Assembly: GCA_024682415.1 (NCBI GenBank)
Contig: JAIKZG010000010.1
Coordinates: 1 to 62,544, forward strand
Direction: 5' to 3'
DNA: 62,544 nucleotides
Origin: Prevotella sp.
GTDB lineage: Bacteria; Bacteroidota; Bacteroidia; Bacteroidales; Bacteroidaceae
Shown here in pieces: positions 14,397-22,511 of the stretch (the stretch's first letter is position 1; each line of letters starts with the position of its first letter). The translations under genes and the position numbers were made by a program. The notes below the pieces were generated by a model, which was given only the letters and a program-made list of their open reading frames with translations, made no database searches and was not told where the DNA came from.

Positions 14397-15767
14397 ATGG
14401 ACAATAAACAAGCTACATTAGAATTAGGAACAAAACCAGTAGGGGCGTTGCTTATGCAATATGCCTTGCCTGCTATTGTGGCGATGATGGCATCGTCGCT
14501 CTACAACATGGTAGACTCTATATTTATAGGTCAGGGCGTTGGCCCTCTGGCCATATCGGGTCTTGCCATTACATTCCCTTTCATGAACCTCTCAGCGGCA
14601 TTCGGCGCTGCCATAGGAGTGGGAGCCTCGACATTCATTTCCGTGAAGTTGGGACAAAAAGACTATAAAACAGCACAAAACATACTTGGCAACTCCGTGA
14701 CGCTCAACATTATTGTGGGCGTAATGATAACCGTGGTAGGAATTCTTTTCCTTGACGACATTTTGCGCTTCTTCGGAGCAAGCGACTCTACCCTGCCCTA
14801 CGCACGCGACTACATGGAGGTAATCTTATGGGGTAACGTGTTTACTCATCTGTATTTCGGCATGAATGCCATACTAAGGGCTGCAAGCAAACCACGGATA
14901 GCCATGTATGCCACGATATTCACAGTGGTGCTCAACACCATTCTCGACCCACTGTTTATCTACACTTTTCATTTCGGAATAAGAGGCGCAGCATACGCGA
15001 CTATACTCTCACAGATGACAGCATTGGTGTGGCAGTTTAAGATAATGAGCAACAAAAAAGAATTGCTGCACCTTAAAAAAGGAATATACCGCCTAAAGAA
15101 AGTTTTGGTGGAAAACATTTTGGGAATAGGCGTTTCACCTTTTGCCATGAATGCCTGCGCCTGTGTGGTTGTGATATTCATCAACCAGGGATTTGTAACC
15201 TACGGCGGCGACCTCGCGGTAGGTGCATACGGCATTGCCAACAAAGTGGCAACGATATTCGCGATGTTTGTGATGGGTATAAACCAAGGTATGCAACCTA
15301 TCGCCGGCTACAACTATGGAGCGACAAAATATGACAGACTTATGCAAGTGATGAAACTTAGCGTGATTTTCGCTACGGTAATAATGACGATAGGATGGCT
15401 TATAGCACAGTTCCTACCCTACTATTGCGCACGCCTTTTCACCACCGACCCTACATTGATAAAGATGTCGATAAGAGGTATCCGTCTGGATATGCTTGTA
15501 TTCCCTATCATTGGTTATCAGATGGTGGTTTCCAACTTCTTCCAGAGCATAGGAAAGGCAAAAATCAGTATATTCCTTTCACTCTCCCGACAGCTCACTT
15601 TCTTGCTTCCGCTGCTTATAATACTGCCTCCGATAATGGGCGTAGACGGCGTGTGGTATGCAATGCCTATATCCGACTCCATAGCTGCCATAGTGGCTGC
15701 ATGGATGATGATAAAATATATGAGAAAATTTAAACGACATATAGCAGAACATGAGACTAATAATTAA
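14397..15767 (+). CDS. MATE family multidrug/sodium efflux transporter
   Basis: 456 residues with twelve predicted hydrophobic helices in two homologous halves. The N-terminal LGTKPVGALLMQYALPAIVAMM...SIFIGQGVGPLAISG is typical of the bacterial DinF/NorM-like MATE branch. It acts at the inner membrane, exporting cationic compounds by Na+ or H+ antiport; the substrate cannot be told. I chose ATG 14397 over TTG 14379 because the -7 box lies between them and homologues start at this methionine. The 3' end overlaps the kinase-like gene by 17 nt, so the two are co-transcribed. Confidence 0.85.
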   Translation: MDNKQATLELGTKPVGALLMQYALPAIVAMMASSLYNMVDSIFIGQGVGPLAISGLAITFPFMNLSAAFGAAIGVGASTFISVKLGQKDYKTAQNILGNSVTLNIIVGVMITVVGILFLDDILRFFGASDSTLPYARDYMEVILWGNVFTHLYFGMNAILRAASKPRIAMYATIFTVVLNTILDPLFIYTFHFGIRGAAYATILSQMTALVWQFKIMSNKKELLHLKKGIYRLKKVLVENILGIGVSPFAMNACACVVVIFINQGFVTYGGDLAVGAYGIANKVATIFAMFVMGINQGMQPIAGYNYGATKYDRLMQVMKLSVIFATVIMTIGWLIAQFLPYYCARLFTTDPTLIKMSIRGIRLDMLVFPIIGYQMVVSNFFQSIGKAKISIFLSLSRQLTFLLPLLIILPPIMGVDGVWYAMPISDSIAAIVAAWMMIKYMRKFKRHIAEHETNN

Positions 15768-16371
15768 CATAGGTCGCCAGATAGGTAGCGGCGGACTGAT
15801 TATAGCTAAGAAACTTGCCGAAGACTTCGGATGCAAGTTCTACGACAGAGAACTGCTCAACCTTGCAGCAAAGGAGAGTGGATTCAGCGAGAAATTCTTT
15901 GAGCAGAACGATGAGCAGAAGGGATTTTTCAAGCAGATGTTTCATCTGCACATGCCTTTTGTGAGCGACAATAATTTCTATAACAACAAATTTTCTCAGG
16001 AGAGTCTGTTTCAGTTTCAGAGCGACGCCATACGCAAGGCTGCCGAGGAAAACGAAGCATGCGTATTTGTGGGAAGATGTGCCGACTACATTCTGCGCGA
16101 CGAGAAAAACATGGTGAGCGTATTCATAACCGCCGACATGGATCAGCGCATACAGAGAATGTGTGAGCGACACAACTGCGACCGCGCCACAGCTCGCAAA
16201 CTGATAAACAACGGCGAGGAACAGCGCGCCACATACTACAACTACTACACAGGAAAAAAATGGGGACACGCTTCGTCTTACGACTTATGCGTAAACTCGT
16301 CAATCCTCGGAATGGAAGAAACGGAAAAATATATCGCTGAATTTATAAGAAAGAAATTCAATATGCAGTAA
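15751..16371 (+). CDS. Cytidylate kinase-like protein
   Basis: 206 residues of the cytidylate-kinase-like family (PF13189). It has a P-loop-like start (INIGRQIGSGG), then FYDRELL and the Arg-rich lid-like region (FVGRCADYIL, RIQRMCERHNCDRATARKLI). The family is distinct from true Cmk, and its nucleotide substrate is not firmly known. It overlaps the MATE gene by 17 nt and ends inside a strong terminator. Confidence 0.8.
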   Translation: MRLIINIGRQIGSGGLIIAKKLAEDFGCKFYDRELLNLAAKESGFSEKFFEQNDEQKGFFKQMFHLHMPFVSDNNFYNNKFSQESLFQFQSDAIRKAAEENEACVFVGRCADYILRDEKNMVSVFITADMDQRIQRMCERHNCDRATARKLINNGEEQRATYYNYYTGKKWGHASSYDLCVNSSILGMEETEKYIAEFIRKKFNMQ

Positions 16372-16409
16372 ACAAATAGGGGCGCATTTTTGCGCCCCTA
16401 TTTGTTTAC
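16368..16409. terminator. Bidirectional terminator between kinase-like gene and lpxB
   Basis: A 19-bp perfect stem (16368-16386 with 16391-16409) has a 4-nt T loop, a GC-rich centre GGGGCGCA, and an A-rich/T-rich base. It includes the stop codon of the kinase-like gene and serves the convergent lpxB operon as well. Confidence 0.85.
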
Positions 16410-16431
16410 TAACACTTTAAGACACGCAATA

Positions 16432-17586
16432 TCAGCCACGCGTTCCCTTATCTTTCAATGACTCAACAATAAGGCTTGCAGCCTTGTCGGGCGCACCTGT
16501 CTCGCCTATACGACGATGCACTTCGGCATATCCTTCAAGCATTTTGTCGCGCTCGCTTCCTCCCGGGAGAATTTTGCCAAGTTCTGCCGTGATGTTATCC
16601 ACAGAAAAACGGTCGGCAAGAAGTTCCTGCACTATTTCACCATCGGCAATAAGATTTACAAGTGAGATGTATTTCACCTTAATAATATGATTGAAAGCAA
16701 AGCGGATAAGGCTTGGCACAGGCGTTTCATAACAAACCACTTGAGGAACATCAAACAATGCCGTTTCAAGCGTAGCCGTACCGCTCGTGACGAGAGCCGC
16801 CACTGAATGAGCAAGAAGCGGATAAGTGTCGCCATGCACGATTTTCACATCTGCATCGCCCACATACTTAGCATAGTAATCATCATCTATGGAAGGCGCG
16901 CCTGCCAGCACCATCTGATAATCAGGATAGCGACTTGCAGCCTCAATCATAGCAGGCAGATTATCCTTTATCTCCTGCTTTCTGCTTCCGGCGAGAAGAG
17001 CAATTGTCTTTTTAGAAGAATCAAGACCGTTGCGCGAGCAGAAGTCATCATAATTTTCTTTATATTCCGCAAGGAAATCTGTCACCTCGTCGGCAGTAGG
17101 ATTGCCCACGTAGTTTATCTTGTAGCCATGCTTCTGCTCATAAAACGGCACCTCAAACGGAAGGATAGAAAACATCTTATCCACATCTCGGCGTATGCTC
17201 TTCACTCGCCATTCCTTCCATGCCCAAATCTTAGGAGAAATGTAATAATAAACAGGAATATCCGTGCGAGCATGAACATACTTGGCAATGTCAAGATTAA
17301 AGCCAGGATAATCAACGAGTATCACTACGTCGGGATGCCACTCCACAATGTCGTGTTTACACATCGCCATATTTCTGAATATGGTGCGCAGATGCAGCAG
17401 CACAGGCACGAAACCCATGTAAGCAAGCTCACGATAATGCTTAACGCGAGTGCCGCCCTCAGCCGACATCAAGTCGCCGCCGAAAAATCTGAATTCAGCG
17501 TCGGCATCCTCCTTCTTTAAGGAGCGCATAAGACGCGAAGCATGCAAATCGCCAGAAGCTTCGCCGACAATGAGATAATACTTCAT
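16432..17586 (-). CDS. lpxB: Lipid-A-disaccharide synthase
   Basis: 384 residues, the normal LpxB length. GEASGDLHASRLMRSL at the N-terminus, then FFGGDLM, ELAYMGFVPVLLHL, DYPGFNLDIAKY, YYISPKIWAWKEWRV and the donor-site region YVGNPTADEV are all family signatures (GT19). It joins UDP-diacylglucosamine to lipid X at the inner face of the cytoplasmic membrane in lipid A synthesis. It lies 20 nt downstream of surE on the same strand, forming a two-gene operon. Confidence 0.95.
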   Translation of the reverse strand: MKYYLIVGEASGDLHASRLMRSLKKEDADAEFRFFGGDLMSAEGGTRVKHYRELAYMGFVPVLLHLRTIFRNMAMCKHDIVEWHPDVVILVDYPGFNLDIAKYVHARTDIPVYYYISPKIWAWKEWRVKSIRRDVDKMFSILPFEVPFYEQKHGYKINYVGNPTADEVTDFLAEYKENYDDFCSRNGLDSSKKTIALLAGSRKQEIKDNLPAMIEAASRYPDYQMVLAGAPSIDDDYYAKYVGDADVKIVHGDTYPLLAHSVAALVTSGTATLETALFDVPQVVCYETPVPSLIRFAFNHIIKVKYISLVNLIADGEIVQELLADRFSVDNITAELGKILPGGSERDKMLEGYAEVHRRIGETGAPDKAASLIVESLKDKGTRG

Positions 17587-17606
17587 TGAAGTAAAAATTT
17601 TATCAA

Positions 17607-18377
17607 TTAAACATCAAAGTCTTCCGACTTCATATTTTCAAGAAATTTATAATCGGTCACATCCATCGTCGTAGGAGTGATTGCCACATATCCGTGGTTG
17701 ATTGCCCACTGGTCGGTATCCTCAGCATCAACCTCGTCGTTGCGGTAATGTCCCACCATCCAATAATATTCATATCCACGAGGATGTTGCATTGTTTCCA
17801 CTTCCTTCACCCACTGTCCGTAAGTCATTCGGCACGCACGCACCCCTTTGAAAGTCTGTGCTTTCGGGAAATTTACATTAAGACATGTGCCTTTAGGCAA
17901 ACCATTTTCAAGCACATTTTTCACAATCTTGCGCACATACCCGCGAAGAGGTTCGAAATCAGCGTTCTCAGAAGCATCGCACAAAGAAAATGCTATACTC
18001 GGAATATATTTCATGCAACCCTCCATTGCGACACCCATTGTACCGGAATAGTGAGAATTGACTGTAGAATTGTCACCGTGATTGATACCACCAATTACCA
18101 ACGAAGGCCAACGACCGTCGCACAACTTATCAAGAGCAAGTTTTACGCAATCTACAGGCGTGCCAGTACAAGACCAAACCTCGGTATCGCCCATATTATG
18201 ACGACGTTTCAAGCGAAGATAATCTACGGCTGAAAAAGCGCATGAAAAGCCAGAACGGGCTGATTCAGGCGAGCATACGATTACTTCACCTAAATCTTTC
18301 ACCATATCAACAAGGCTCTTTATTCCCTTTGCGTGATACCCATCATCATTGGATATTAATATAACTGGTTTGTTCAT
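17607..18377 (-). CDS. surE: 5'/3'-nucleotidase SurE
   Basis: 256 residues. The N-terminal ILISNDDGYHAKGI gives the metal-binding Asp-Asp pair, followed by SPESARSGFSCAFS and VIGGINHGDNS, the conserved blocks of SurE acid phosphatases. It dephosphorylates nucleoside monophosphates in the cytoplasm. First gene of the surE-lpxB pair; the pairing is common in Bacteroidetes. Confidence 0.95.
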   Translation of the reverse strand: MNKPVILISNDDGYHAKGIKSLVDMVKDLGEVIVCSPESARSGFSCAFSAVDYLRLKRRHNMGDTEVWSCTGTPVDCVKLALDKLCDGRWPSLVIGGINHGDNSTVNSHYSGTMGVAMEGCMKYIPSIAFSLCDASENADFEPLRGYVRKIVKNVLENGLPKGTCLNVNFPKAQTFKGVRACRMTYGQWVKEVETMQHPRGYEYYWMVGHYRNDEVDAEDTDQWAINHGYVAITPTTMDVTDYKFLENMKSEDFDV

Positions 18378-18409
18378 ATTTTCTTATATTTTATCTAAAT
18401 ATTTCTGTG

Positions 18410-18417
18410 CAAAAGTA
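18410..18417 (-). promoter_or_regulatory. -7 box of surE-lpxB operon
   Basis: TACTTTTG on the minus strand fits TAnnTTTG and lies 33 nt upstream of the surE ATG. Confidence 0.5.
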
Positions 18418-18458
18418 CGAAAAAAGGTTTAAAATATACATTTCTCGCATAAAATAAG

Positions 18459-18466
18459 TATCTTTG
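18459..18466 (+). promoter_or_regulatory. -7 box of parAB operon
   Basis: TATCTTTG fits TAnnTTTG, 73 nt before the parA ATG. The predicted leader contains a small hairpin (TATCGTGG near 18475 with CCATGATA near 18490). Confidence 0.55.
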
Positions 18467-18539
18467 CAATCTATTATCGTGGTTAAAATCCATGATAGGA
18501 AAAACAATAAAAGAAAAGACCGATAATTACTAAGAAGAT

Positions 18540-19304
18540 ATGGGAAAAATCATTGCCTTAGCTAATCAAAAAGGCGGAGTGGGCAAAACCACGACAACAA
18601 TCAACTTAGCAGCTTCTCTCGCTACGCTTGAGAAGACTGTGCTCGTTGTCGATGCCGACCCACAAGCAAACGCATCAAGCGGATTAGGAGTAGACATTAA
18701 GGAAGTGGACTGCTCCCTCTATGAATGCATAATCGATCACGCCGACGTGAGAGAAGCCATCTACACCACCGACATTAACGGACTCGACATTATACCGAGC
18801 CACATTGACTTGGTGGGCGCAGAGATAGAAATGCTTAATCTCGACAACAGAGAAAAAGTGATTAAGCAATTACTTGAGCCTATCCGTAATGATTATGACT
18901 ATATCTTCATTGACTGTAGCCCTTCGCTCGGACTTATCACAGTGAACGCGCTTACCGCTGCCGATTCCGTGATTATCCCTGTGCAATGCGAATATTTCGC
19001 GCTTGAAGGTATCAGCAAATTATTAAACACGATAAAGATTATCAAAAGTCGTCTCAACACAAAGTTGGAGATTGAGGGATTTCTGCTCACGATGTACGAC
19101 AGTCGTCTGCGCCTTGCCAACCAGATTTACGATGAAGTGAAAAGACACTTCCAGGAATTGGTTTTCAAGACAGTGATACAACGAAATGTCAAACTCAGCG
19201 AAAGCCCAAGTCACGGATTGCCTGTAATCCTATACGACGCAGACTCTACAGGCGCAAAAAATCATTTGGCTCTTGCCAAGGAAATAATCAACAAAAACGA
19301 ATAA
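18540..19304 (+). CDS. parA: Chromosome partitioning ATPase ParA (Soj)
   Basis: 254 residues. The deviant Walker A motif KGGVGKTTT (about 10-18) carries the signature first lysine. VDADPQANASSGLG and DYIFIDCSPSLG (Walker B region) follow. It binds nucleoid DNA as an ATP dimer and drives segregation of ParB-parS complexes. The ATG at 18540 follows the leader directly, and the gene overlaps parB by one base (TAATG). Confidence 0.93.
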   Translation: MGKIIALANQKGGVGKTTTTINLAASLATLEKTVLVVDADPQANASSGLGVDIKEVDCSLYECIIDHADVREAIYTTDINGLDIIPSHIDLVGAEIEMLNLDNREKVIKQLLEPIRNDYDYIFIDCSPSLGLITVNALTAADSVIIPVQCEYFALEGISKLLNTIKIIKSRLNTKLEIEGFLLTMYDSRLRLANQIYDEVKRHFQELVFKTVIQRNVKLSESPSHGLPVILYDADSTGAKNHLALAKEIINKNE

Positions 19305-20215
19305 TGGCAGTACATAAGAAATATAACATGTCGGGCAAAGGAAATGCCCTCGGTCGCGGTCTTGACGCGCTGATTTCAACCGAACCGGTGAGAACGCAAG
19401 GCAGCTCCAGCATAAACGAAATTTCTCTTGATGAAATCGAAGCCAATCCAAATCAGCCTCGTCACGATTTTGACCAAGAGGCGTTGCAGGAATTGGCTAA
19501 CAGCATAAAGGAAATAGGCATTATTCAGCCAATAACCTTACGTCAGCTCTCTTCCAACAGATTTGAGATTATAGCAGGTGAACGTAGGTGGAGAGCATCG
19601 AAATTAGCAGGACTACAGACCATACCTGCCTACATCAGAACAGTAGACGATGAAAACATCATGGAGATGGCTCTCGTGGAAAACATTCAGCGAGAAGACC
19701 TCAACGCCATAGAAATAGCTCTCGCATACGAACAGCTGATGGAAAAGAGCGGAATGACACAGGAAAAAGTTTCGGAACGTGTAGGCAAAAGCCGCACTGC
19801 CATAACCAACTACCTCAGACTATTGAGATTGCCAGCACAGGTGCAGATGGCATTACAAAAGAAGGAAATAGACATGGGGCATGCCCGCGCGCTTCTTGCC
19901 ATAGATAGTCCATCGCTGCAACTAAAGCTTTTCAACGAAGTGGTTAAAAATGGTTATTCTGTACGCAAAGTTGAGGAAATGGCACAGCAGCTGAAAAACG
20001 GCGAAGACATACAGACCGCCAAGAAGACCATCATGGCGAAGACTCAGTTGCCTGAGGAATTCAAGATGTTAAAGGAAAAACTCTCCAGATTTCTGAATAC
20101 AAAAGTCCAATTATCATGCTCTGCGAAAGGCAAGGGCAAGATAAGTATTCCTTTTTCAAACGAAGAGGAATTAGAACATATAATGGCGGTATTCGATAAG
20201 ATGAAAGCAGAATAA
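19304..20215 (+). CDS. parB: Chromosome partitioning protein ParB (Spo0J)
   Basis: 303 residues. The N-terminal ParB/Srx CTPase fold carries NPNQPR and the GERRWRA arginine patch (about 92-98). A helix-turn-helix region (MTQEKVSERVGKSRTAITNYLRLL) follows, then MGHARALL and a C-terminal dimerisation region. It binds parS and spreads as a CTP clamp. No consensus parS site (TGTTTCACGTGAAACA type) was noticed in this window. Confidence 0.93.
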   Translation: MAVHKKYNMSGKGNALGRGLDALISTEPVRTQGSSSINEISLDEIEANPNQPRHDFDQEALQELANSIKEIGIIQPITLRQLSSNRFEIIAGERRWRASKLAGLQTIPAYIRTVDDENIMEMALVENIQREDLNAIEIALAYEQLMEKSGMTQEKVSERVGKSRTAITNYLRLLRLPAQVQMALQKKEIDMGHARALLAIDSPSLQLKLFNEVVKNGYSVRKVEEMAQQLKNGEDIQTAKKTIMAKTQLPEEFKMLKEKLSRFLNTKVQLSCSAKGKGKISIPFSNEEELEHIMAVFDKMKAE

Positions 20216-20226
20216 GAAAAGAGATT

Positions 20227-21048
20227 GTGACAACAACAAGATACATAAACAGTAAGTTTATCGGTTTGATGCTGGCATGTATGCCTGTCGCGGTAAACGC
20301 GCAAAACGTAACACCGAAAGGCAGTGTAGAGATGCAGAAAAGGTCAAAGGTAATGCCTACTCCAAGGAAACAGCAGGAAACCAACGACACGATAAATGCC
20401 GACAGCCTGATGAAGGCGATGGGCGCGATTGCGACAGAAAAGATTTCATTCGACGCGATAAAACAACAGACCGAAGCTCAAGACTCTACGACAACAGCGA
20501 CAGACAGCATAACCGATAAGCACAAGAAACGTGACTGGAACACATGGAAACCAGAACCGAAGCGCGCATTGTGGCTTGCATTGGTTTTGCCAGGCGCTGG
20601 TCAGATATACAACAGAAAATATTGGAAACTGCCTATAATATATGGTGGAATGGTAGGCTGTGCTTACGCCATGAGATGGAACAATCAGATGTATCATGAC
20701 TATTCGCAAGCCTATATAGACATAATGGATGACGACCCCAACACGCATAGCTACGACCAATTCCTTCATCTTGGAAAGAAGATTGACAACACAAATATGG
20801 CAAGATACCAAGAATTGTTTCGCAAGCGTAAGGACAGATACCGCCGTTGGCGTGATTTAAGTTTCTTCTCGCTTGTAGCAGTCTATGCCCTATCGGTGAT
20901 TGACGCGTATGTAGATGCTTCATTGTCAGAATTTGACATTTCAAAAGACTTGAGCTTGCATGTAGCGCCAGCCGTAATCAACGACAAACAGCATCGCAAT
21001 CCCCTCGATGCAAACGCAATAGGATTACAATGCAGTTTGAACTTTTAA
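20227..21048 (+). CDS. DUF5683 domain-containing membrane protein
   Basis: 273 residues from a GTG start that gives a signal-like N-terminus (ending VNAQ). A Ser/Thr-rich linker is followed by the DUF5683 block (about 105-240: PEPKRALWLALVLPGAGQIYNRKYWKLPIIYGG, then YRRWRDLSFFSLVAVYALSVIDAYVDA) with two membrane segments. Function unknown. It is nearly always found after parAB in Bacteroidetes, 11 nt downstream of parB here, so a link to chromosome or cell-envelope organisation is suggested by context only. Confidence 0.8.
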   Translation: MTTTRYINSKFIGLMLACMPVAVNAQNVTPKGSVEMQKRSKVMPTPRKQQETNDTINADSLMKAMGAIATEKISFDAIKQQTEAQDSTTTATDSITDKHKKRDWNTWKPEPKRALWLALVLPGAGQIYNRKYWKLPIIYGGMVGCAYAMRWNNQMYHDYSQAYIDIMDDDPNTHSYDQFLHLGKKIDNTNMARYQELFRKRKDRYRRWRDLSFFSLVAVYALSVIDAYVDASLSEFDISKDLSLHVAPAVINDKQHRNPLDANAIGLQCSLNF

Positions 21049-21165
21049 GCATTGATAATATATAGAACTTTAAAATAAACAACAAATAGTATAACAAGTC
21101 GATTTAGAAAAAATATATGTGTGAACTTTTCTTTCCGCGGAAAGAGAAGATAGAGAAGACAAGAT

Positions 21166-22482
21166 ATGAAAAGAAATACGATATTAGCAGCAATGATTAT
21201 AGCCTTTGCTTATTCGGCACAGGCACAAGTAAACGAGGAAGAAATTACAGTAAAAGACTACAACGGAAAAGAGGAAACCATACAGCTGCCTTCGGGAATG
21301 GAAACAGATGTAGACAGTTTGTTGCACCTCTATCATATAAAGACATATCTGCGTCCAGACACGAGCTGCACGATGCCTGACATCAACCCTGTATATGAAC
21401 CAAGCGTATACAAGGAGCGACTAAGCAGAATGCCGACAGTAATAGAGATGCCATATAACGATGTAGTACAGAAGTTCATCGACAAATATAGCGGTCATCT
21501 GCGTCGCAAGGTAAGCGTGATGTTGGGTTCATCCAATTTCTTTATTCCTATCTTTGAGCAAGCGCTTGAAAGCTATGGTTTGCCACTCGAATTGAAGTAT
21601 CTTCCTGTAATAGAGTCAGGACTCAATCCTAATGCAGTATCAAGAGTTGGTGCGACAGGCCTGTGGCAATTTATGATTGGCACAGGAAAGAGATATGGAC
21701 TTGAGGTAAACTCTTTGCTTGATGAGCGCAGAGATCCTGTGAAATCATCTTATGCTGCCGCTCACTATCTAAGCGACTTGTATAAAATATTCGGTGACTG
21801 GAATCTCGTAATCGCGGCTTACAACTGCGGTCCTGACAAGATAAACAGAGCGATACACCGCTCAAACGGCGAGAAAGATTATTGGAAGATATACCCATAT
21901 CTGCCAAAAGAAACAAGAGGATATGTGCCTGCATTCATCGCCGCCAACTACATAATGAACTATTATTGCGAGCATAACATCTGCCCTATGCTGACGGACT
22001 TACCAGCAAAGACTGATACCGTAATGGTAAACAGAGATGTTCACTTCGCTCAGATAGCTCATGTGTTGGGCATAGATGAAAGCAGACTTGCGGAACTCAA
22101 CCCTCAGTACAGACGTTCAATAGTAAACGGCAACAACAAGCCATCGGTATTGCGTCTGCCAGCTACTTTAATCAACAAGTTCATTGATGAGGAAGACTCT
22201 ATTTATGCTTACAATACAGACGATTTGCTTAGCAAGCGCAAAGAAGTGGAAGTGAATGATGAAACGCCATCTTACACACCTTCACGCAGCAAGAAAAGCT
22301 CAAGCAAAAAGAGCAGCAAGAAGAGTAAGAAAAAAGAACGCTCAAAGAGCGTAAGCATACGTGAGGGCGACACTCTTTCTGAAATCGCGGAGCGCAACCA
22401 CACAACAGTTAAGAAACTTAAGAAACTTAACAAGATTAGCGGTTCAAGCATTCGCGCCGGAAAGAAGATACGCGTAAAATAA
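21166..22482 (+). CDS. mltD: Membrane-bound lytic transglycosylase D-like protein with LysM
   Basis: 438 residues. A signal peptide (ending AQAQ) is followed by an SLT/GH23 domain around residues 100-270 with catalytic Glu150 in VIESGLNPNAVSRVGATGLWQFM-type context, then AAYNCGP. A very Ser/Lys-rich linker (about 365-393) separates this from one C-terminal LysM peptidoglycan-binding domain (IREGDTLSEIAERNHT). It cleaves glycan strands to anhydromuropeptides in the periplasm. Part of the parA-to-rel gene run. Confidence 0.88.
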   Translation: MKRNTILAAMIIAFAYSAQAQVNEEEITVKDYNGKEETIQLPSGMETDVDSLLHLYHIKTYLRPDTSCTMPDINPVYEPSVYKERLSRMPTVIEMPYNDVVQKFIDKYSGHLRRKVSVMLGSSNFFIPIFEQALESYGLPLELKYLPVIESGLNPNAVSRVGATGLWQFMIGTGKRYGLEVNSLLDERRDPVKSSYAAAHYLSDLYKIFGDWNLVIAAYNCGPDKINRAIHRSNGEKDYWKIYPYLPKETRGYVPAFIAANYIMNYYCEHNICPMLTDLPAKTDTVMVNRDVHFAQIAHVLGIDESRLAELNPQYRRSIVNGNNKPSVLRLPATLINKFIDEEDSIYAYNTDDLLSKRKEVEVNDETPSYTPSRSKKSSSKKSSKKSKKKERSKSVSIREGDTLSEIAERNHTTVKKLKKLNKISGSSIRAGKKIRVK

Positions 22483-22511
22483 AAACAACATCCCTAAAAA
22501 TCAATAAGACT

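Noticed and set aside
18378..20226. parS centromere site near parAB
   Set aside because: No sequence close to the TGTTTCACGTGAAACA type was seen.
21117..21380. 87-codon frame overlapping the start of mltD
   Set aside because: Out of frame with mltD, Arg/Ser-rich shadow.
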